Assembly: GCA_036725605.1 (NCBI GenBank) | Contig: DAIMDW010000021.1 | Span: 51,128 to 115,127 of the forward strand | Origin: CALBTQ01 sp036725605 | GTDB lineage: Bacteria > Lernaellota > Lernaellaia > Lernaellales > Lernaellaceae | DNA: 64,000 nucleotides | Direction: 5' to 3' | Shown here: piece after piece, positions 29,762 to 38,202 of the stretch | Numbering within the stretch: position 1 is the stretch's first letter | How the letters are laid out: each line of letters starts with the position of its first letter | Made by a program: the position numbers and the translations under genes | Notes under the pieces: generated by a model | What the model was told of the DNA's origin: nothing | The model's database searches: none | What the model saw: the letters and a program-made list of their open reading frames with translations, nothing else

Positions 29762-32331
29762 TAGTCCTTCTCTGATTCAATCCCGCCTGAATATCCTTGC
29801 TCGTCATCGAAAATCAGTTCCGTTTCAAATGGGTTCGAGTCGGCCGGCGCGTCTTCGCAGGTGTAGCCGATCGCGCGGTAACCGCGCAGCCTCCGTTCGA
29901 ACATCTTGAGCGCCACAGGAACATCCCGGTCCACATAATCGTAAATCCGCACCTCGACCTTGCCGGGATGAAGGCGGTGGAGACGACCGGCATACTGTAC
30001 GAGAGTTCCTTTCCATGAAACCGGCAGTGCGAGAAAAAGCGTGTCCAGACGCGCGTCGTCGAACCCCTCGCCGATATATCTTCCCGTGGCCAAAAGGAGC
30101 CGTTCTTCTCCATCGGGAATGGCGGCGAGTTGTTCCAGCGATTGCCGACGCTCCCGCGTCTTCATTCCGCCGTGAAGGACGACGAGGTTGCGCGTGAATT
30201 TCCGCAAGCGCTCCGCGAACCACTCGAGGTGGTCGCGCCGCTCTGTGAGGAGGATCGGGGAACGCTTGTCCTCCAGCGCCCGGATCACGTCGTCAAAAAT
30301 CATGCCGTTGCGACGCGAATCAGCGGCCAACGCCGCATACAGATTTTGAATTCCAGCGTCTTCGGCCAGAGCAACTGGCTTAAAATTTGTTTCCCGTACG
30401 AGGAGTTTATAATCGAACGGGCACCTTGTTGATGGACATCTCGAATCGACGGTGAAACGAACCGGCCCGATCTGCATGCCGATGATGGGGTGCAACCCGT
30501 CGCGTCGATAGGGAGTCGCTGTCAGCCCTGCGATAAAGCGGGCTTTCACCTCCGACAGCACGCGCTCAAATGAGACGGCAGGGGCATGATGGCATTCATC
30601 GATTATGACCTGTCCATATCCTGCAACGATATCCTCCACCTCTCCCTTGCGTACCAAGCTCTGCAGCATCGCCACGTCCAGATGCCCGTTCGGTTTTTTT
30701 ACTCCTGTTCCGATGCGACCGATTGCTTTCGTGTCCTTACCGAGAAATAAGGCCAATTGAGCAATCCACTGTTCGAGCAGCGGCTTGCGATGAACGAGGA
30801 TCAGCGTGCTACAGCATCGAGCAGCAACGAGATACGTCCCGACCACCGTCTTCCCAATGCCCGGCGGCGCCACAAATACACCCGTGTCATGAGCAAGGAG
30901 ATTCTTTACAGCCTCTTCCTGGATCGGCGTGAGTGTTCCCTGAAAACTCGATTCGAACGGCGTTCCACTTTGGCGCAAATCCTCGATGTTCAATGACGCA
31001 CCGTGCTCGTTAAGCAGGGCTTCGATGTTGGATAAACATCCACGCGGCAGCGAGATGTGCTCCGGCAGTTCTTTGAAGCAAGCGATGACGCGGGGAGTAA
31101 GCGCGGTCGAGAACCGCAAACTTTGCCTTTTATAAAACTCCGGATTCTGGAACGCGGCCGCACGCTTGATCCGGTTGATCAATGCGGACGGCAGCCCTTT
31201 CTTTTCGATGAACAATCGTTGCGCGATGACCGCATTGATATTGGAGGGAATCGGTTCCTCAATGGCAATTTTCTTTGGTTTCTTCGAAGGAGTGCGGTTC
31301 CACGGAGACCGCTCCTCGTCACTCAATGGATCGCTCAGGCGAACCCCAATCACCTGCCCGCGCCGGACCGCTTCTTCCGCCAGGGTCTGCACGGATGACG
31401 GGTCAAGACGCCGCAGGTTCGCCAGGAACGACCATTGATCCGGGAATTCGATGAAGTTGTCATCGACGAAAACGGAGTTGCCGCTATCTCTGGCCTGACG
31501 TTGCAGGGGCATAGCGATCAGGTTACCGAATCCGCCCTTCGGCATGGTGTCCTGATTCGGAAAAAGACGGTCGTAGGATTCCATCGAAAGCTGGTGACGC
31601 CGAGCCATCGTCTCCGTAATGAGAAAGCAGGCCATTTTACGCGCTGCGGCCGCGAGAATCGGAGCGGAAAAGAAAATCCAGGCGTGGGCCCCGTTTCCAG
31701 ATCGCGACCGCTCAATGGCGACGGGAACATCGCGCGTCTTGCAGGTCTCAGCAAACGCATGGACATCTTCCTGCCAGGACTTTTTGTCGAAATCCGCTGC
31801 GAGAAAGCGGCAGGTTTCGTCCGGCAGAAGCGGATAGACCCCCATGATTTGCTCGCCGCGAAGATGATTGGCAATCTCCTCATCGGTTACGGGCAGGAAT
31901 GCCTGATTTGCGCATTCGCTACATGTCGCTCTTGGTTTTCTACCGCCAGTTGCGCCTTTCTTCTTCTCGCACAAATCCAAATCCCACTCGTTGGCGCAAG
32001 CTGGAGAATAACCGGACCTGCCGGTTTTCGGGTTGTCCCATCGACGAGGAAACACATCCTCCCGCCCGCGAAACAATGAACGGAATAAAATGACTTTTTC
32101 CGCGTTCGTCGCCGGCACGGGCAATGTCTGGGGAAATGCCGACGACAGTGGAATGGCCAATTGCCCCGGCGCCAAGGTGCTCAGTTCTTGTCTGAGGGCG
32201 GCAAGTCGCTCGGTCTGCTCGGTGATCTCCGAGCGCAATTCCGCAATCCTCTTTTCGGATGCCTCGATTTCTGATTGCAGTTCTTCGTAGCGGGATTTCG
32301 ACTCTTTCATCTTTTCATCATAGACGAGCAT
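29761..32331 (-). CDS. TOTE primase fused to an SF2 helicase, 856 aa
   Basis: Residues 1-55 are a coiled coil; ATG 32310 is an alternative start. Residues 75-310 are an AEP-TOTE primase domain with zinc-type cysteines (C112, C121, C137, C140), the metal pair D180 and D182 (FLAADFD) and SGNGAHAWIF at 211-220. Residues 465-830 are a superfamily 2 helicase with Walker A PPGIGKT at 489-495, DECHH at 578-582, LTATPYR and YAGRLHRLH. Such fusions are known from TOTE conflict systems and from defence or mobile regions. It may copy or unwind nucleic acid during conflict or transposition. No TOTE nuclease partner is visible next to it. Confidence 0.9.
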   Translation of the reverse strand: MLVYDEKMKESKSRYEELQSEIEASEKRIAELRSEITEQTERLAALRQELSTLAPGQLAIPLSSAFPQTLPVPATNAEKVILFRSLFRGREDVFPRRWDNPKTGRSGYSPACANEWDLDLCEKKKGATGGRKPRATCSECANQAFLPVTDEEIANHLRGEQIMGVYPLLPDETCRFLAADFDKKSWQEDVHAFAETCKTRDVPVAIERSRSGNGAHAWIFFSAPILAAAARKMACFLITETMARRHQLSMESYDRLFPNQDTMPKGGFGNLIAMPLQRQARDSGNSVFVDDNFIEFPDQWSFLANLRRLDPSSVQTLAEEAVRRGQVIGVRLSDPLSDEERSPWNRTPSKKPKKIAIEEPIPSNINAVIAQRLFIEKKGLPSALINRIKRAAAFQNPEFYKRQSLRFSTALTPRVIACFKELPEHISLPRGCLSNIEALLNEHGASLNIEDLRQSGTPFESSFQGTLTPIQEEAVKNLLAHDTGVFVAPPGIGKTVVGTYLVAARCCSTLILVHRKPLLEQWIAQLALFLGKDTKAIGRIGTGVKKPNGHLDVAMLQSLVRKGEVEDIVAGYGQVIIDECHHAPAVSFERVLSEVKARFIAGLTATPYRRDGLHPIIGMQIGPVRFTVDSRCPSTRCPFDYKLLVRETNFKPVALAEDAGIQNLYAALAADSRRNGMIFDDVIRALEDKRSPILLTERRDHLEWFAERLRKFTRNLVVLHGGMKTRERRQSLEQLAAIPDGEERLLLATGRYIGEGFDDARLDTLFLALPVSWKGTLVQYAGRLHRLHPGKVEVRIYDYVDRDVPVALKMFERRLRGYRAIGYTCEDAPADSNPFETELIFDDEQGYSGGIESEKD

Positions 32332-32571
32332 CTGACCGAGGGGAAATCAATCTTCAGTTGTATTTGATCTCCTGACGATTGATGACGATCTAGTTCGTGG
32401 CAGTTTTGAATTCCTCAGCGAACGAATAGAACGTCAAACAGCGTAAACGCAGTTTCTGCAATAAATCTTCCATCGTTTCACCCAACAATATTTCGAAACT
32501 GTGTGGCCCGGTTCCATGCAAACCAGGATCGCTGTCGCATCTTTTTCCCAAAAATTTGCACACCTCTGAAC
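32332..32571. other. AT-rich intergenic region upstream of the TOTE helicase
   Basis: Divergent spacer between the TOTE gene and the small-gene module. No gene is supported. A long leftward open frame across 32434-32976 runs through both promoters and the terminator and is rejected. No clear promoter for the TOTE gene was found. Confidence 0.35.
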
Positions 32572-32600
32572 TTGCCCTTTAAGAAACGTCCCCATATTCT
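32572..32600 (+). promoter_or_regulatory. TTGCCC-N17-TATTCT promoter, upstream copy
   Basis: TTGCCC (32572-32577), 17 bases, TATTCT (32595-32600), then six bases and ATG at 32607. This opens only an 11-codon frame. The spacing from -10 to ATG is identical to the two other leaderless-looking starts at 32750 and 33128. It lacks the TGGAAACTTCCA-type dyad. Confidence 0.55.
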
Positions 32601-32692
32601 GCCCATATGAGTTGGACGGCGAGCGCGACTCACACTCGTTGAACGAAGCAAGGAGGAATGGACCGGATTCCGGGGGTGGAGGAAATGCAGGG

Positions 32693-32743
32693 TGAAAACT
32701 TCCACCAAATGAACTTGCCCTATCAGAATCTGGCCCATATTCT
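32693..32743 (+). promoter_or_regulatory. Dyad plus TTGCCC-N17-TATTCT promoter, copy 2
   Basis: The dyad TGAAAACTTCCA (32693-32704), ten bases, TTGCCC (32715-32720), 17 bases, TATTCT (32738-32743), then six bases to ATG 32750. This is the same layout and spacing as 20172-20222. A transcription start about seven bases after the -10 would fall at the ATG, so the mRNA is predicted to be leaderless. Confidence 0.7.
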
Positions 32744-32749
32744 GCTCTC

Positions 32750-32890
32750 ATGAAAAAGCTGTTCGTATACATCGAAATGCTCATGGCGCAAGGATTCTTC
32801 GGAACCCTGAAGCTGAGTTTCCAGAACGGCAAACTGTGCAACATCAAGGTCGAACGGAGCATCAAGCCCGGGGATCTGCCTTCGCCGTAG
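32750..32890 (+). CDS. DUF2292/YezD-like small protein, 46 aa (copy 2), probably leaderless
   Basis: ATG 32750 lies six bases after a TATTCT -10 box and has no ribosome-binding site. The product begins MKKLFVYIEMLMAQGFFGTL and continues KLSFQNGKLCNIKVERSIK. It matches the 44-aa protein at 20249-20383 (helix, FFG-S/T-V/L-L, then NGK/R hairpin), and the DUF2292 pattern. It is followed by the two-hairpin element. Function unknown. Confidence 0.62.
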   Translation: MKKLFVYIEMLMAQGFFGTLKLSFQNGKLCNIKVERSIKPGDLPSP

Positions 32891-32929
32891 GCTACGGCAA
32901 GACAGGCCTGTGACAATCGCGTAAATCTT

Positions 32930-33000
32930 CGGGGTCGTCGAAAACATCGAGCCCCGGTGAAGTTGGGATGAAACACACCCGCTTCGCCGGGGCTTTTTTA
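32930..33000 (+). ncRNA. Alternative-hairpin attenuator/terminator (copy 2)
   Basis: AGCCCCGGTGAAGTTGGG (32950-32967) pairs with CCCGCTTCGCCGGGGCT (32978-32994) and is followed by TTTTTTA, a strong intrinsic terminator. The upstream segment CGGGGTCGTCGA (32930-32941) can pair with TCGAGCCCCG (32947-32956) and would block the terminator arm. The sequence around the switch, from GGGGT to ATCGAGCCCCGG, is nearly identical to 20458-20484. It lies between the DUF2292-like gene and the recombinase operon. Confidence 0.65.
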
Positions 33001-33091
33001 GTTGAGAAATGAGACAGGAGTCCGAGCCACATCCAAAGCAAACCTCATATAGGAGAAATTGATTGTTAATCCAATTTAACATTTTCCGACG

Positions 33092-33121
33092 TTGTCACTT
33101 GAGGCAGCGGTTCCATATTCC
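33092..33121 (+). promoter_or_regulatory. Promoter of the recombinase operon
   Basis: TTGTCA (33092-33097), 18 bases, TATTCC (33116-33121), six bases, ATG 33128. The -10 to ATG distance matches the two promoters upstream, which again predicts a leaderless transcript. Confidence 0.6.
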
Positions 33122-33127
33122 GGCATC

Positions 33128-33307
33128 ATGAAGCGCAAAGACACCATCTCCGAAGTCGCCGAAATTCTGGCCACGGCCATCGTTCGAAAGCGTCTGCGCG
33201 ATGTGCATAACATACTGAAAACGAACGGCAAAACAGAGATTGGCCTTGAGGTTTCGTCTGGACAGAGCCTTCATCCTGTCGAACCGAAGAGAAGGAGAAA
33301 GAAATGA
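33128..33307 (+). CDS. Small basic protein upstream of DUF2924, 59 aa
   Basis: ATG 33128 is preferred because a promoter ends six bases before it. The product MKRKDTISEVAEILATAIVR continues with a basic helix and ends PKRRRKK. It could be a small DNA-binding or regulatory peptide. Its stop overlaps the next start (ATGA), so it is the first gene of a four-gene recombinase operon. Confidence 0.65.
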   Translation: MKRKDTISEVAEILATAIVRKRLRDVHNILKTNGKTEIGLEVSSGQSLHPVEPKRRRKK

Positions 33308-33759
33308 CGGATACGGCTCTGAAGCAGATCGCGCAGATCCAAAAGCTGCCGGTCGAAGCTCTGCGCGAAAAGTGGGAGGTGTTGTTCGGAACGGAGGCCC
33401 CGGCGTACAGCCGCCCGTTTCTGGTTAAGCGCCTGGCATACCGAATCCAGGAATTGGCCCACGGCGGCCTGTCGCAGCAGACGCGGGAGCGCGTCCAGAA
33501 AATCGCGGAAGACAATGGCCTCGACGAGATGGCTGCGTTACCGCAGGGACAACCTAAGAAAAAGGGAATGCCTGTCGTCGGAACGCGCCTGATCCGCGAA
33601 TGGAACGGTGGCCGCTATGAGGTCATCGTGGTTCGTGACGGGTTTGAATTCGAAGGAAAGAAATACCGCTCGCTGACCGCAATTACCAAGGTCATCACCG
33701 GCACACATTGGAACGGCCCGGCCTTTTTTGGATTGCGTCAAAACGGAAAAGCTAAATGA
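33304..33759 (+). CDS. DUF2924 protein
   Basis: The 151 residues show the DUF2924 pattern: LPVEALREKWEVLFGTEAPA, RPFLVKRLAYRIQELAHGGL, GTRLIREWNGGRYEVIVV, FEFEGKKYRSLTAITKVITG and HWNGPAFFGL. DUF2924 genes are usually found just upstream of large serine recombinases, as here (four-base overlap). The protein may regulate or assist recombination; its activity is not known. Confidence 0.9.
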   Translation: MTDTALKQIAQIQKLPVEALREKWEVLFGTEAPAYSRPFLVKRLAYRIQELAHGGLSQQTRERVQKIAEDNGLDEMAALPQGQPKKKGMPVVGTRLIREWNGGRYEVIVVRDGFEFEGKKYRSLTAITKVITGTHWNGPAFFGLRQNGKAK

Positions 33760-35264
33760 AAAATGGAAAGGAAACACCTCCGAACACTCTGACTCCAAAA
33801 GTCCGCTGTGCGATCTACACAAGAAAATCGACCGAAGAGGGATTGGACCAGGAATTCAACAGCTTGGACGCGCAGCGCGAGGCCTGCGAATCCTACATCG
33901 CCAGTCAGCGCAGTGAGGGGTGGGTGGTATTGCCCGACCACTACGATGACGGGGGTTTCTCAGGGGGCACGCTGGAGCGCCCGGCGTTGCGGCGACTGCT
34001 CCAGGACATCGAGGATCGCTGCGTCGATTGCGTGATCGTGTACAAGCTCGACAGACTCTCTCGCTCGCTTCTCGATTTCACAAAGATCATTGAAATTTTC
34101 GAGCGCCAAGGCGTGACCTTCGTTTCGGTCACACAGCAGTTCAATACGACCACATCGATGGGGCGCCTCACGCTGAACATCCTTCTTTCGTTCGCACAGT
34201 TCGAGCGTGAAATCATCGGCGAGCGGATCCGCGACAAAGTCGCCGCCTCGAAGCGCAAGGGTAAGTACATGGGCGGCATGCCGGTGCTGGGCTATGATGT
34301 GGACCGCCTGGCCAAGAAGCTGGTGGTCAACCCGATCGAGGCGAAACTCGTGCGCCATATTTTCAAGCGCTTCACGCAGATCGGCTCGGCGACCTTGCTG
34401 GCAAAGGAATTGAACCAGCAGGGGCATCGGACCAAGGAATGGGTCACAAAAAAGGGAACGACTCACGCAGGTGTCGCCTGGAACAAGATGCACCTCTACC
34501 GGATGTTCAACAACCGGCTATACATCGGCGAGATCGTCCACCACGATCAGCACTATCCCGGTGAGCACGACGCTATCGTCCCGAGCGCCTTGTTCGACCA
34601 GGTCCAGTCCATCCTCGAACAGAATTGCCGCGTCCGTGGAAACAAAACCCGAGCCAAGACACCCGCGCTGCTCAAGGGCATCCTCAAATGCGGTCACTGT
34701 GGCGGATCGATGGGGCCGACCTTCGCCAAGAAAAACGGCAAGACGTACCGCTACTACCTTTGCGTCGCGGCTTCCAAGAACGGGTATGACTCCTGCCCGG
34801 TGCGGACAGTAGCGGCAGGGGAGATCGAAAGTGCGGTCATGGAGCAACTCCGCGCCGTGTTCCGTTCGCCGGAAATGATCGCGGAAACATACCGTGCCGC
34901 GCGCTTCCAGGAAAGGGAGCAAGTTTCGGCCCTCGAGAGCGAGCGCATGGAACTGGAGGTCAAGCTCGCCGGTAACCTCGTTCAGACTGAAAAACAGGAA
35001 TTCCAAAGCCGCGTCCACGAGATCAACCGCATGATTCGCGGACTCGACAAACACGCCCTCGATGAACTTCAGGTCGCCGAAGCTCTGAACCAACTCGATC
35101 CGATCTGGGACGAGCTTTTTCCCGCCGAACAAGCGCGGATCGTGCAGCTGCTCATCGAGCGCGTGGTGGTCAACCCGGACGGCATCACCGTGCGATTCCG
35201 GTTGGACGGTTTGAGCACCATCGCGGCGGAATTTGAAGCAGACGAGGAGGCTGCCAATGAATAA
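33756..35264 (+). CDS. Large serine recombinase
   Basis: The 502-residue protein has an N-terminal resolvase domain with catalytic S25 (IYTRKSTEEG), the arginine-rich helix VYKLDRLSRSLLDF and SMGRLTLNILLSFAQFEREI. Next come a recombinase domain (GIxxx-type AGVAWNKMHLYRMFNNRLYI), a zinc ribbon (LKCGHCGG, later YYLCVAASKNGYDSCP) and a coiled coil near residues 390-440. It cuts DNA through a 5' phosphoserine and drives integration or excision of a mobile element. It is in an operon with DUF2924 upstream and a small HTH protein downstream. Confidence 0.93.
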   Translation: MKNGKETPPNTLTPKVRCAIYTRKSTEEGLDQEFNSLDAQREACESYIASQRSEGWVVLPDHYDDGGFSGGTLERPALRRLLQDIEDRCVDCVIVYKLDRLSRSLLDFTKIIEIFERQGVTFVSVTQQFNTTTSMGRLTLNILLSFAQFEREIIGERIRDKVAASKRKGKYMGGMPVLGYDVDRLAKKLVVNPIEAKLVRHIFKRFTQIGSATLLAKELNQQGHRTKEWVTKKGTTHAGVAWNKMHLYRMFNNRLYIGEIVHHDQHYPGEHDAIVPSALFDQVQSILEQNCRVRGNKTRAKTPALLKGILKCGHCGGSMGPTFAKKNGKTYRYYLCVAASKNGYDSCPVRTVAAGEIESAVMEQLRAVFRSPEMIAETYRAARFQEREQVSALESERMELEVKLAGNLVQTEKQEFQSRVHEINRMIRGLDKHALDELQVAEALNQLDPIWDELFPAEQARIVQLLIERVVVNPDGITVRFRLDGLSTIAAEFEADEEAANE

Positions 35265-35676
35265 AAAGCCAACCATCACCCGCGACGGCGACTGCATCGT
35301 CGTCCACATTCCGATGACCTTGAAGCGACGTGGTGGCCGCAATGAAATCATCGTGCCGCAGGGTCTGGACGGAAAAACGTCGTCGAAGCAAGCCGCCCAG
35401 AACGCGATCCTGGTCGCCATCGCCCGGGCTTTCCGGTGGAAGGAACTCATCGAATCCGGGCGCGTGAAGAACCTGGCCGAGATCGCCCGGGCCAACCGGG
35501 TGGACGGCTCCTACGTGAGCCGAATTCTCGATCTTACGCTGCTCGCACCTGATATCATCGACGCCATTCTCGACGGTAGGGAGCCGTCGGGTTTATCGCT
35601 CGCCATGCTTACGAAGAAGCAGATCCCGCTGGTGTGGGCGGAACAACGGCAGTATCTGGGGTTTGATGCGTCTTGA
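35257..35676 (+). CDS. HTH protein of the serine-recombinase trio
   Basis: ATG 35257 overlaps the recombinase stop. The 139 residues begin with a beta-rich segment (VVHIPMTLKRRGGRNEIIVP) followed by helices with an HTH (VKNLAEIARANRVDGSYVSR) and ILDLTLLAPDIIDAILDGRE. This protein commonly follows DUF2924 and serine recombinase genes and is probably the directionality or regulatory factor. Its last 68 bases overlap the end of the convergent YwqK-type gene. Confidence 0.8.
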   Translation: MNKKPTITRDGDCIVVHIPMTLKRRGGRNEIIVPQGLDGKTSSKQAAQNAILVAIARAFRWKELIESGRVKNLAEIARANRVDGSYVSRILDLTLLAPDIIDAILDGREPSGLSLAMLTKKQIPLVWAEQRQYLGFDAS

Positions 35677-36019
35677 TTTCCTTGATTACCTCACCGCCTT
35701 TAAAAACAAAGTCGCGTGGTGTTCTGCGGCCGCTCTTTTCCCAAAATTTCCATCGACCATCCTGTTGGCCAGCTTTATATCGGCCTTCACTTCTTTTCTG
35801 CCCATTCTCCCAATAGAAGGTCCATTTTCCATTCTGTTGTCCGGCCGTAAAATTGCCTTCGCCTCGTTGCAGCCCGTTATCGTACCAAGTTTTCCATGGG
35901 CCATGCTTCACACCGTTCTTGAATTCGCCTTCGCTTTTTTTCTGGCCATTGCCGAACCACTGAGTCCAGAGACCATTACCAGGCTTGGACATATCGATTT
36001 TCTTCGGTTTGATTTTCAT
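35609..36019 (-). CDS. YwqK/MORN-like repeat protein, 136 aa
   Basis: ATG 36019 follows AGGAG. Four tandem beta units of the form WxxWFGNGQKKSEGEFKNGV, HGPWKTWYDNGLQRGEG, NGKWTFYWENGQKRSEG and DGRWKFW are typical of the YwqK/MORN-like family. Proteins of this type act as antitoxins or binding proteins in some systems. No toxin partner lies next to it, so no such role is assigned. The C-terminal 25 residues overlap the recombinase-associated gene, which suggests the serine-recombinase element ends here. Confidence 0.78.
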   Translation of the reverse strand: MKIKPKKIDMSKPGNGLWTQWFGNGQKKSEGEFKNGVKHGPWKTWYDNGLQRGEGNFTAGQQNGKWTFYWENGQKRSEGRYKAGQQDGRWKFWEKSGRRTPRDFVFKGGEVIKEIKTHQTPDTAVVPPTPAGSASS

Positions 36020-36021
36020 GG

Positions 36022-36978
36022 TCACGACTCCTGACCATTTTGCTGAGATTCCCCTTCAATCACTCCTCCACTCCAATTGTCCGCATATTGAAGCAGACGC
36101 GTTAGGGGCGTTTCCCTGTGAGCAACACTCTGGTTTTCAGGTATGTACTGCCCATCGTGGTAGCGAATCGCTTGCGCTTCCTCGTCAGACAGCGAAATGT
36201 GTTGTGAAACAAGAAATAGGCTCCTGGTTGCGATATCGAGATGGACAACTTCCTTGTTTACAACGTAGCGAATGCCTCGATTCCGCACATGCCAATCGCT
36301 CGGATTCGGCAAGTAGTATGGCTTTCCAAATGCGCCCACTTTTCCGATGTCGTGGTACAAACCGATGATCACACAGCTTTCCTCGGAAAGTTCGGGGGCA
36401 AGGCTGCCACGTAGCTTCAATAGCGTTCGGGCGACATTGGTCGAGTGCTCGACAAGACCACCTTCTTTCGCCAGGTGGAACCGCGTTGACGCCGGGGCGG
36501 TCGCCCAGTTCGTCTCAGCGCGCAGCAACGCCTCGAAACGCTCGACCTGGTCGCGGCGCATCGTGACAAGAGCGAGCAAGTCCGAATAATCGGATGGCGT
36601 TGTATGCGATACGGTGAATCCGAGAAATCGCTTCGCATCCGTCAGCGTCTTATTCCAGTTTCCCTCAAAGCGGCAGGCGCGGTCATCGATGTAAAGATCG
36701 GCGAGCGGCTTGGTTGCGGGCCACTCGCAATCAGAATTGCCGTTGATTTCGTCGAACTCGATACCCTCGCGACGCAGATATGCTGCAAGCCGGTCAAGAT
36801 GTTCGGGGATGCTCGGTCGCGCTGTGTGGATAATGATTTTAAGTCCGAGAGCGCGCAGTTCGCGGAGTGCTTCGACGGCCCCTGGGAGCGGCGGGCCAAA
36901 TTCATCGATGCTTGGGGCGAATTCGGCAATCACTCCGTCGAAATCGACGCATATCGCTTTGGTGATGTGTTCTTTCAC
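36022..36978 (-). CDS. HAD-HD bifunctional phosphohydrolase
   Basis: The start is GTG 36978 with GGAGA upstream. Residues 8-120 are a HAD-type phosphatase with CVDFDGVIAEF (D12, D14) and YIDDR. Residues 160-318 are an HD-domain hydrolase with H178 (GGLVEHS), H209-D210 (IGLYHDIGKVG), a later HISLSDEEAQAIRYHDGQYI and a conserved-looking LLQYADNW. Both domains are expected to remove phosphate from nucleotides or nucleic-acid ends. It is the third gene of a leftward set with a nuclease and a regulator, which suggests a defence or stress function. Confidence 0.8.
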   Translation of the reverse strand: MKEHITKAICVDFDGVIAEFAPSIDEFGPPLPGAVEALRELRALGLKIIIHTARPSIPEHLDRLAAYLRREGIEFDEINGNSDCEWPATKPLADLYIDDRACRFEGNWNKTLTDAKRFLGFTVSHTTPSDYSDLLALVTMRRDQVERFEALLRAETNWATAPASTRFHLAKEGGLVEHSTNVARTLLKLRGSLAPELSEESCVIIGLYHDIGKVGAFGKPYYLPNPSDWHVRNRGIRYVVNKEVVHLDIATRSLFLVSQHISLSDEEAQAIRYHDGQYIPENQSVAHRETPLTRLLQYADNWSGGVIEGESQQNGQES

Positions 36979-36993
36979 AGACTTTCTCCAAGT

Positions 36994-38193
36994 CTAATTC
37001 GTGTTGAGGAAAACAAAATCATCAAGTTGACCATCTGGCGCTTTCCTGGTGAGTACAGCGATATGCTCGTCGTTTAACTCCTGCGGAAACATGCTCGGCG
37101 TGTCCCAGGAAATGGCGTCCGTCAGCGCACTGCGACGACCGATGGTGACTCGCTTGGCTCCCTGATTTTCGAGACGTCTTATGAATTCTGGAAGGGACTC
37201 AAATGGAACGGGAGACTGCATCTGCGTATAAGAATCCCGAACAGTAATATTCGGAAGGGATCGCAAGAGAACCAATCGCTCGTCCCAAAATTGAGTCATT
37301 GCTTTTTTGAGATTCAAAGGCATCAGGGAAATGTCAAAGGAGATTTGCCTGATGTCTTCCCATGTTGCGTGTCCGAGCCGTAAAGAAATCTCTCTCCAAT
37401 CTTCCGATCTCACCAACCCCTGGTGCTCAAGATGCACCAGGTCCTGCCGTAGCGACTGTGGATCAAATCGGTAGCGACGCAACAGATGAGAATAAAGTCG
37501 ACTATCGGGGTAGTCGATTTTGTGGATACGGGGAGAAAGGAGCAAGAACCAGAAGTTCTCGACTTTGAAATTGACGTTTTGCAGCCCTGCTTCAATCGTT
37601 CGCGCAACCTGATTTCGTAACGTGGAGTAGCTGACCGTGGTTGAAACGTCTGATACAAATTTCGACTCGACAAAGATTTTCTCATCCCCAAAGGACACCA
37701 CCGCGTCGGACTGCGTCGGCCCTTCATAGCGGCCCATCTCTTTGCGTTGAATCGCCTTGTCCCTTTCGTATTTCACAGGATGCTGGATGTGACGGTTCGG
37801 ATGATCTGACTTCGAATAAAGGTCGCTCAAGTATTTTCGAAACCCGATACATTCCGGTAAGTCCTTTTCGTATTCGATTGAAATCTTACTGCTCCGTTTT
37901 TTCCAGTTTCCCGTAAGCCATTTTCCGGCAAAGGCCTGCTGGAATAAAACGTGGAAACCAGCAGGTTGTTTCCCGGCAATTTTTCTATGCGGGTAGAGCA
38001 ATGACTCCAAACCGAATAGGGTCAGAAACCGCTCATCTTTGAAGTACTGCAAGGAGCGCTTGTCCTGTTTACCGGAATCTGCCATTTCAATTTGTTGTTG
38101 AAATGTGTGGAGCCAAGAGCCAAGAATGCTTGAAAAATCTATTTCCGAATTCAGAGAGTCCCATAATTCCTTGGGAGTTAATTGGCTTTTCAT
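36994..38193 (-). CDS. PD-(D/E)XK-like nuclease, 399 aa
   Basis: AGGAGGC precedes GTG 38196 and ATG 38193; the ATG is used. The middle has a restriction-type active site: D163 in QSDAVVSFGD, then E176 and K178 in KIFVESKFVSD. The rest is helical with no other known domain. A nuclease reading foreign or damaged DNA is a reasonable guess. It lies between an HTH regulator (nine bases upstream) and the HAD-HD gene (15 bases downstream), in one operon. Confidence 0.72.
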   Translation of the reverse strand: MKSQLTPKELWDSLNSEIDFSSILGSWLHTFQQQIEMADSGKQDKRSLQYFKDERFLTLFGLESLLYPHRKIAGKQPAGFHVLFQQAFAGKWLTGNWKKRSSKISIEYEKDLPECIGFRKYLSDLYSKSDHPNRHIQHPVKYERDKAIQRKEMGRYEGPTQSDAVVSFGDEKIFVESKFVSDVSTTVSYSTLRNQVARTIEAGLQNVNFKVENFWFLLLSPRIHKIDYPDSRLYSHLLRRYRFDPQSLRQDLVHLEHQGLVRSEDWREISLRLGHATWEDIRQISFDISLMPLNLKKAMTQFWDERLVLLRSLPNITVRDSYTQMQSPVPFESLPEFIRRLENQGAKRVTIGRRSALTDAISWDTPSMFPQELNDEHIAVLTRKAPDGQLDDFVFLNTN

Positions 38194-38202
38194 CACGCCT
38201 CC

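Larger units (their letters stand above)
32572..35676 (+). mobile_element. Serine-recombinase module
   Basis: This segment has the DUF2292-like gene, hairpin element, small basic gene, DUF2924, large serine recombinase and HTH protein, all rightward. The last gene runs into the end of the convergent YwqK-type gene, which looks like an insertion boundary. No flanking direct repeat could be proven by eye. Confidence 0.5.

Noticed and set aside
32607..32642. 11-codon frame right after the first TTGCCC promoter
   Set aside because: Too short to support as a gene; kept only as part of the promoter description.
32434..32976. Leftward 180-codon frame across the DUF2292 module
   Set aside because: It runs through two promoters, a conserved small gene and a terminator with conserved counterparts at 20 kb.
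35609..36019. YwqK-type protein as an antitoxin
   Set aside because: No toxin-like gene is adjacent; the neighbours are a recombinase module and a phosphohydrolase operon.
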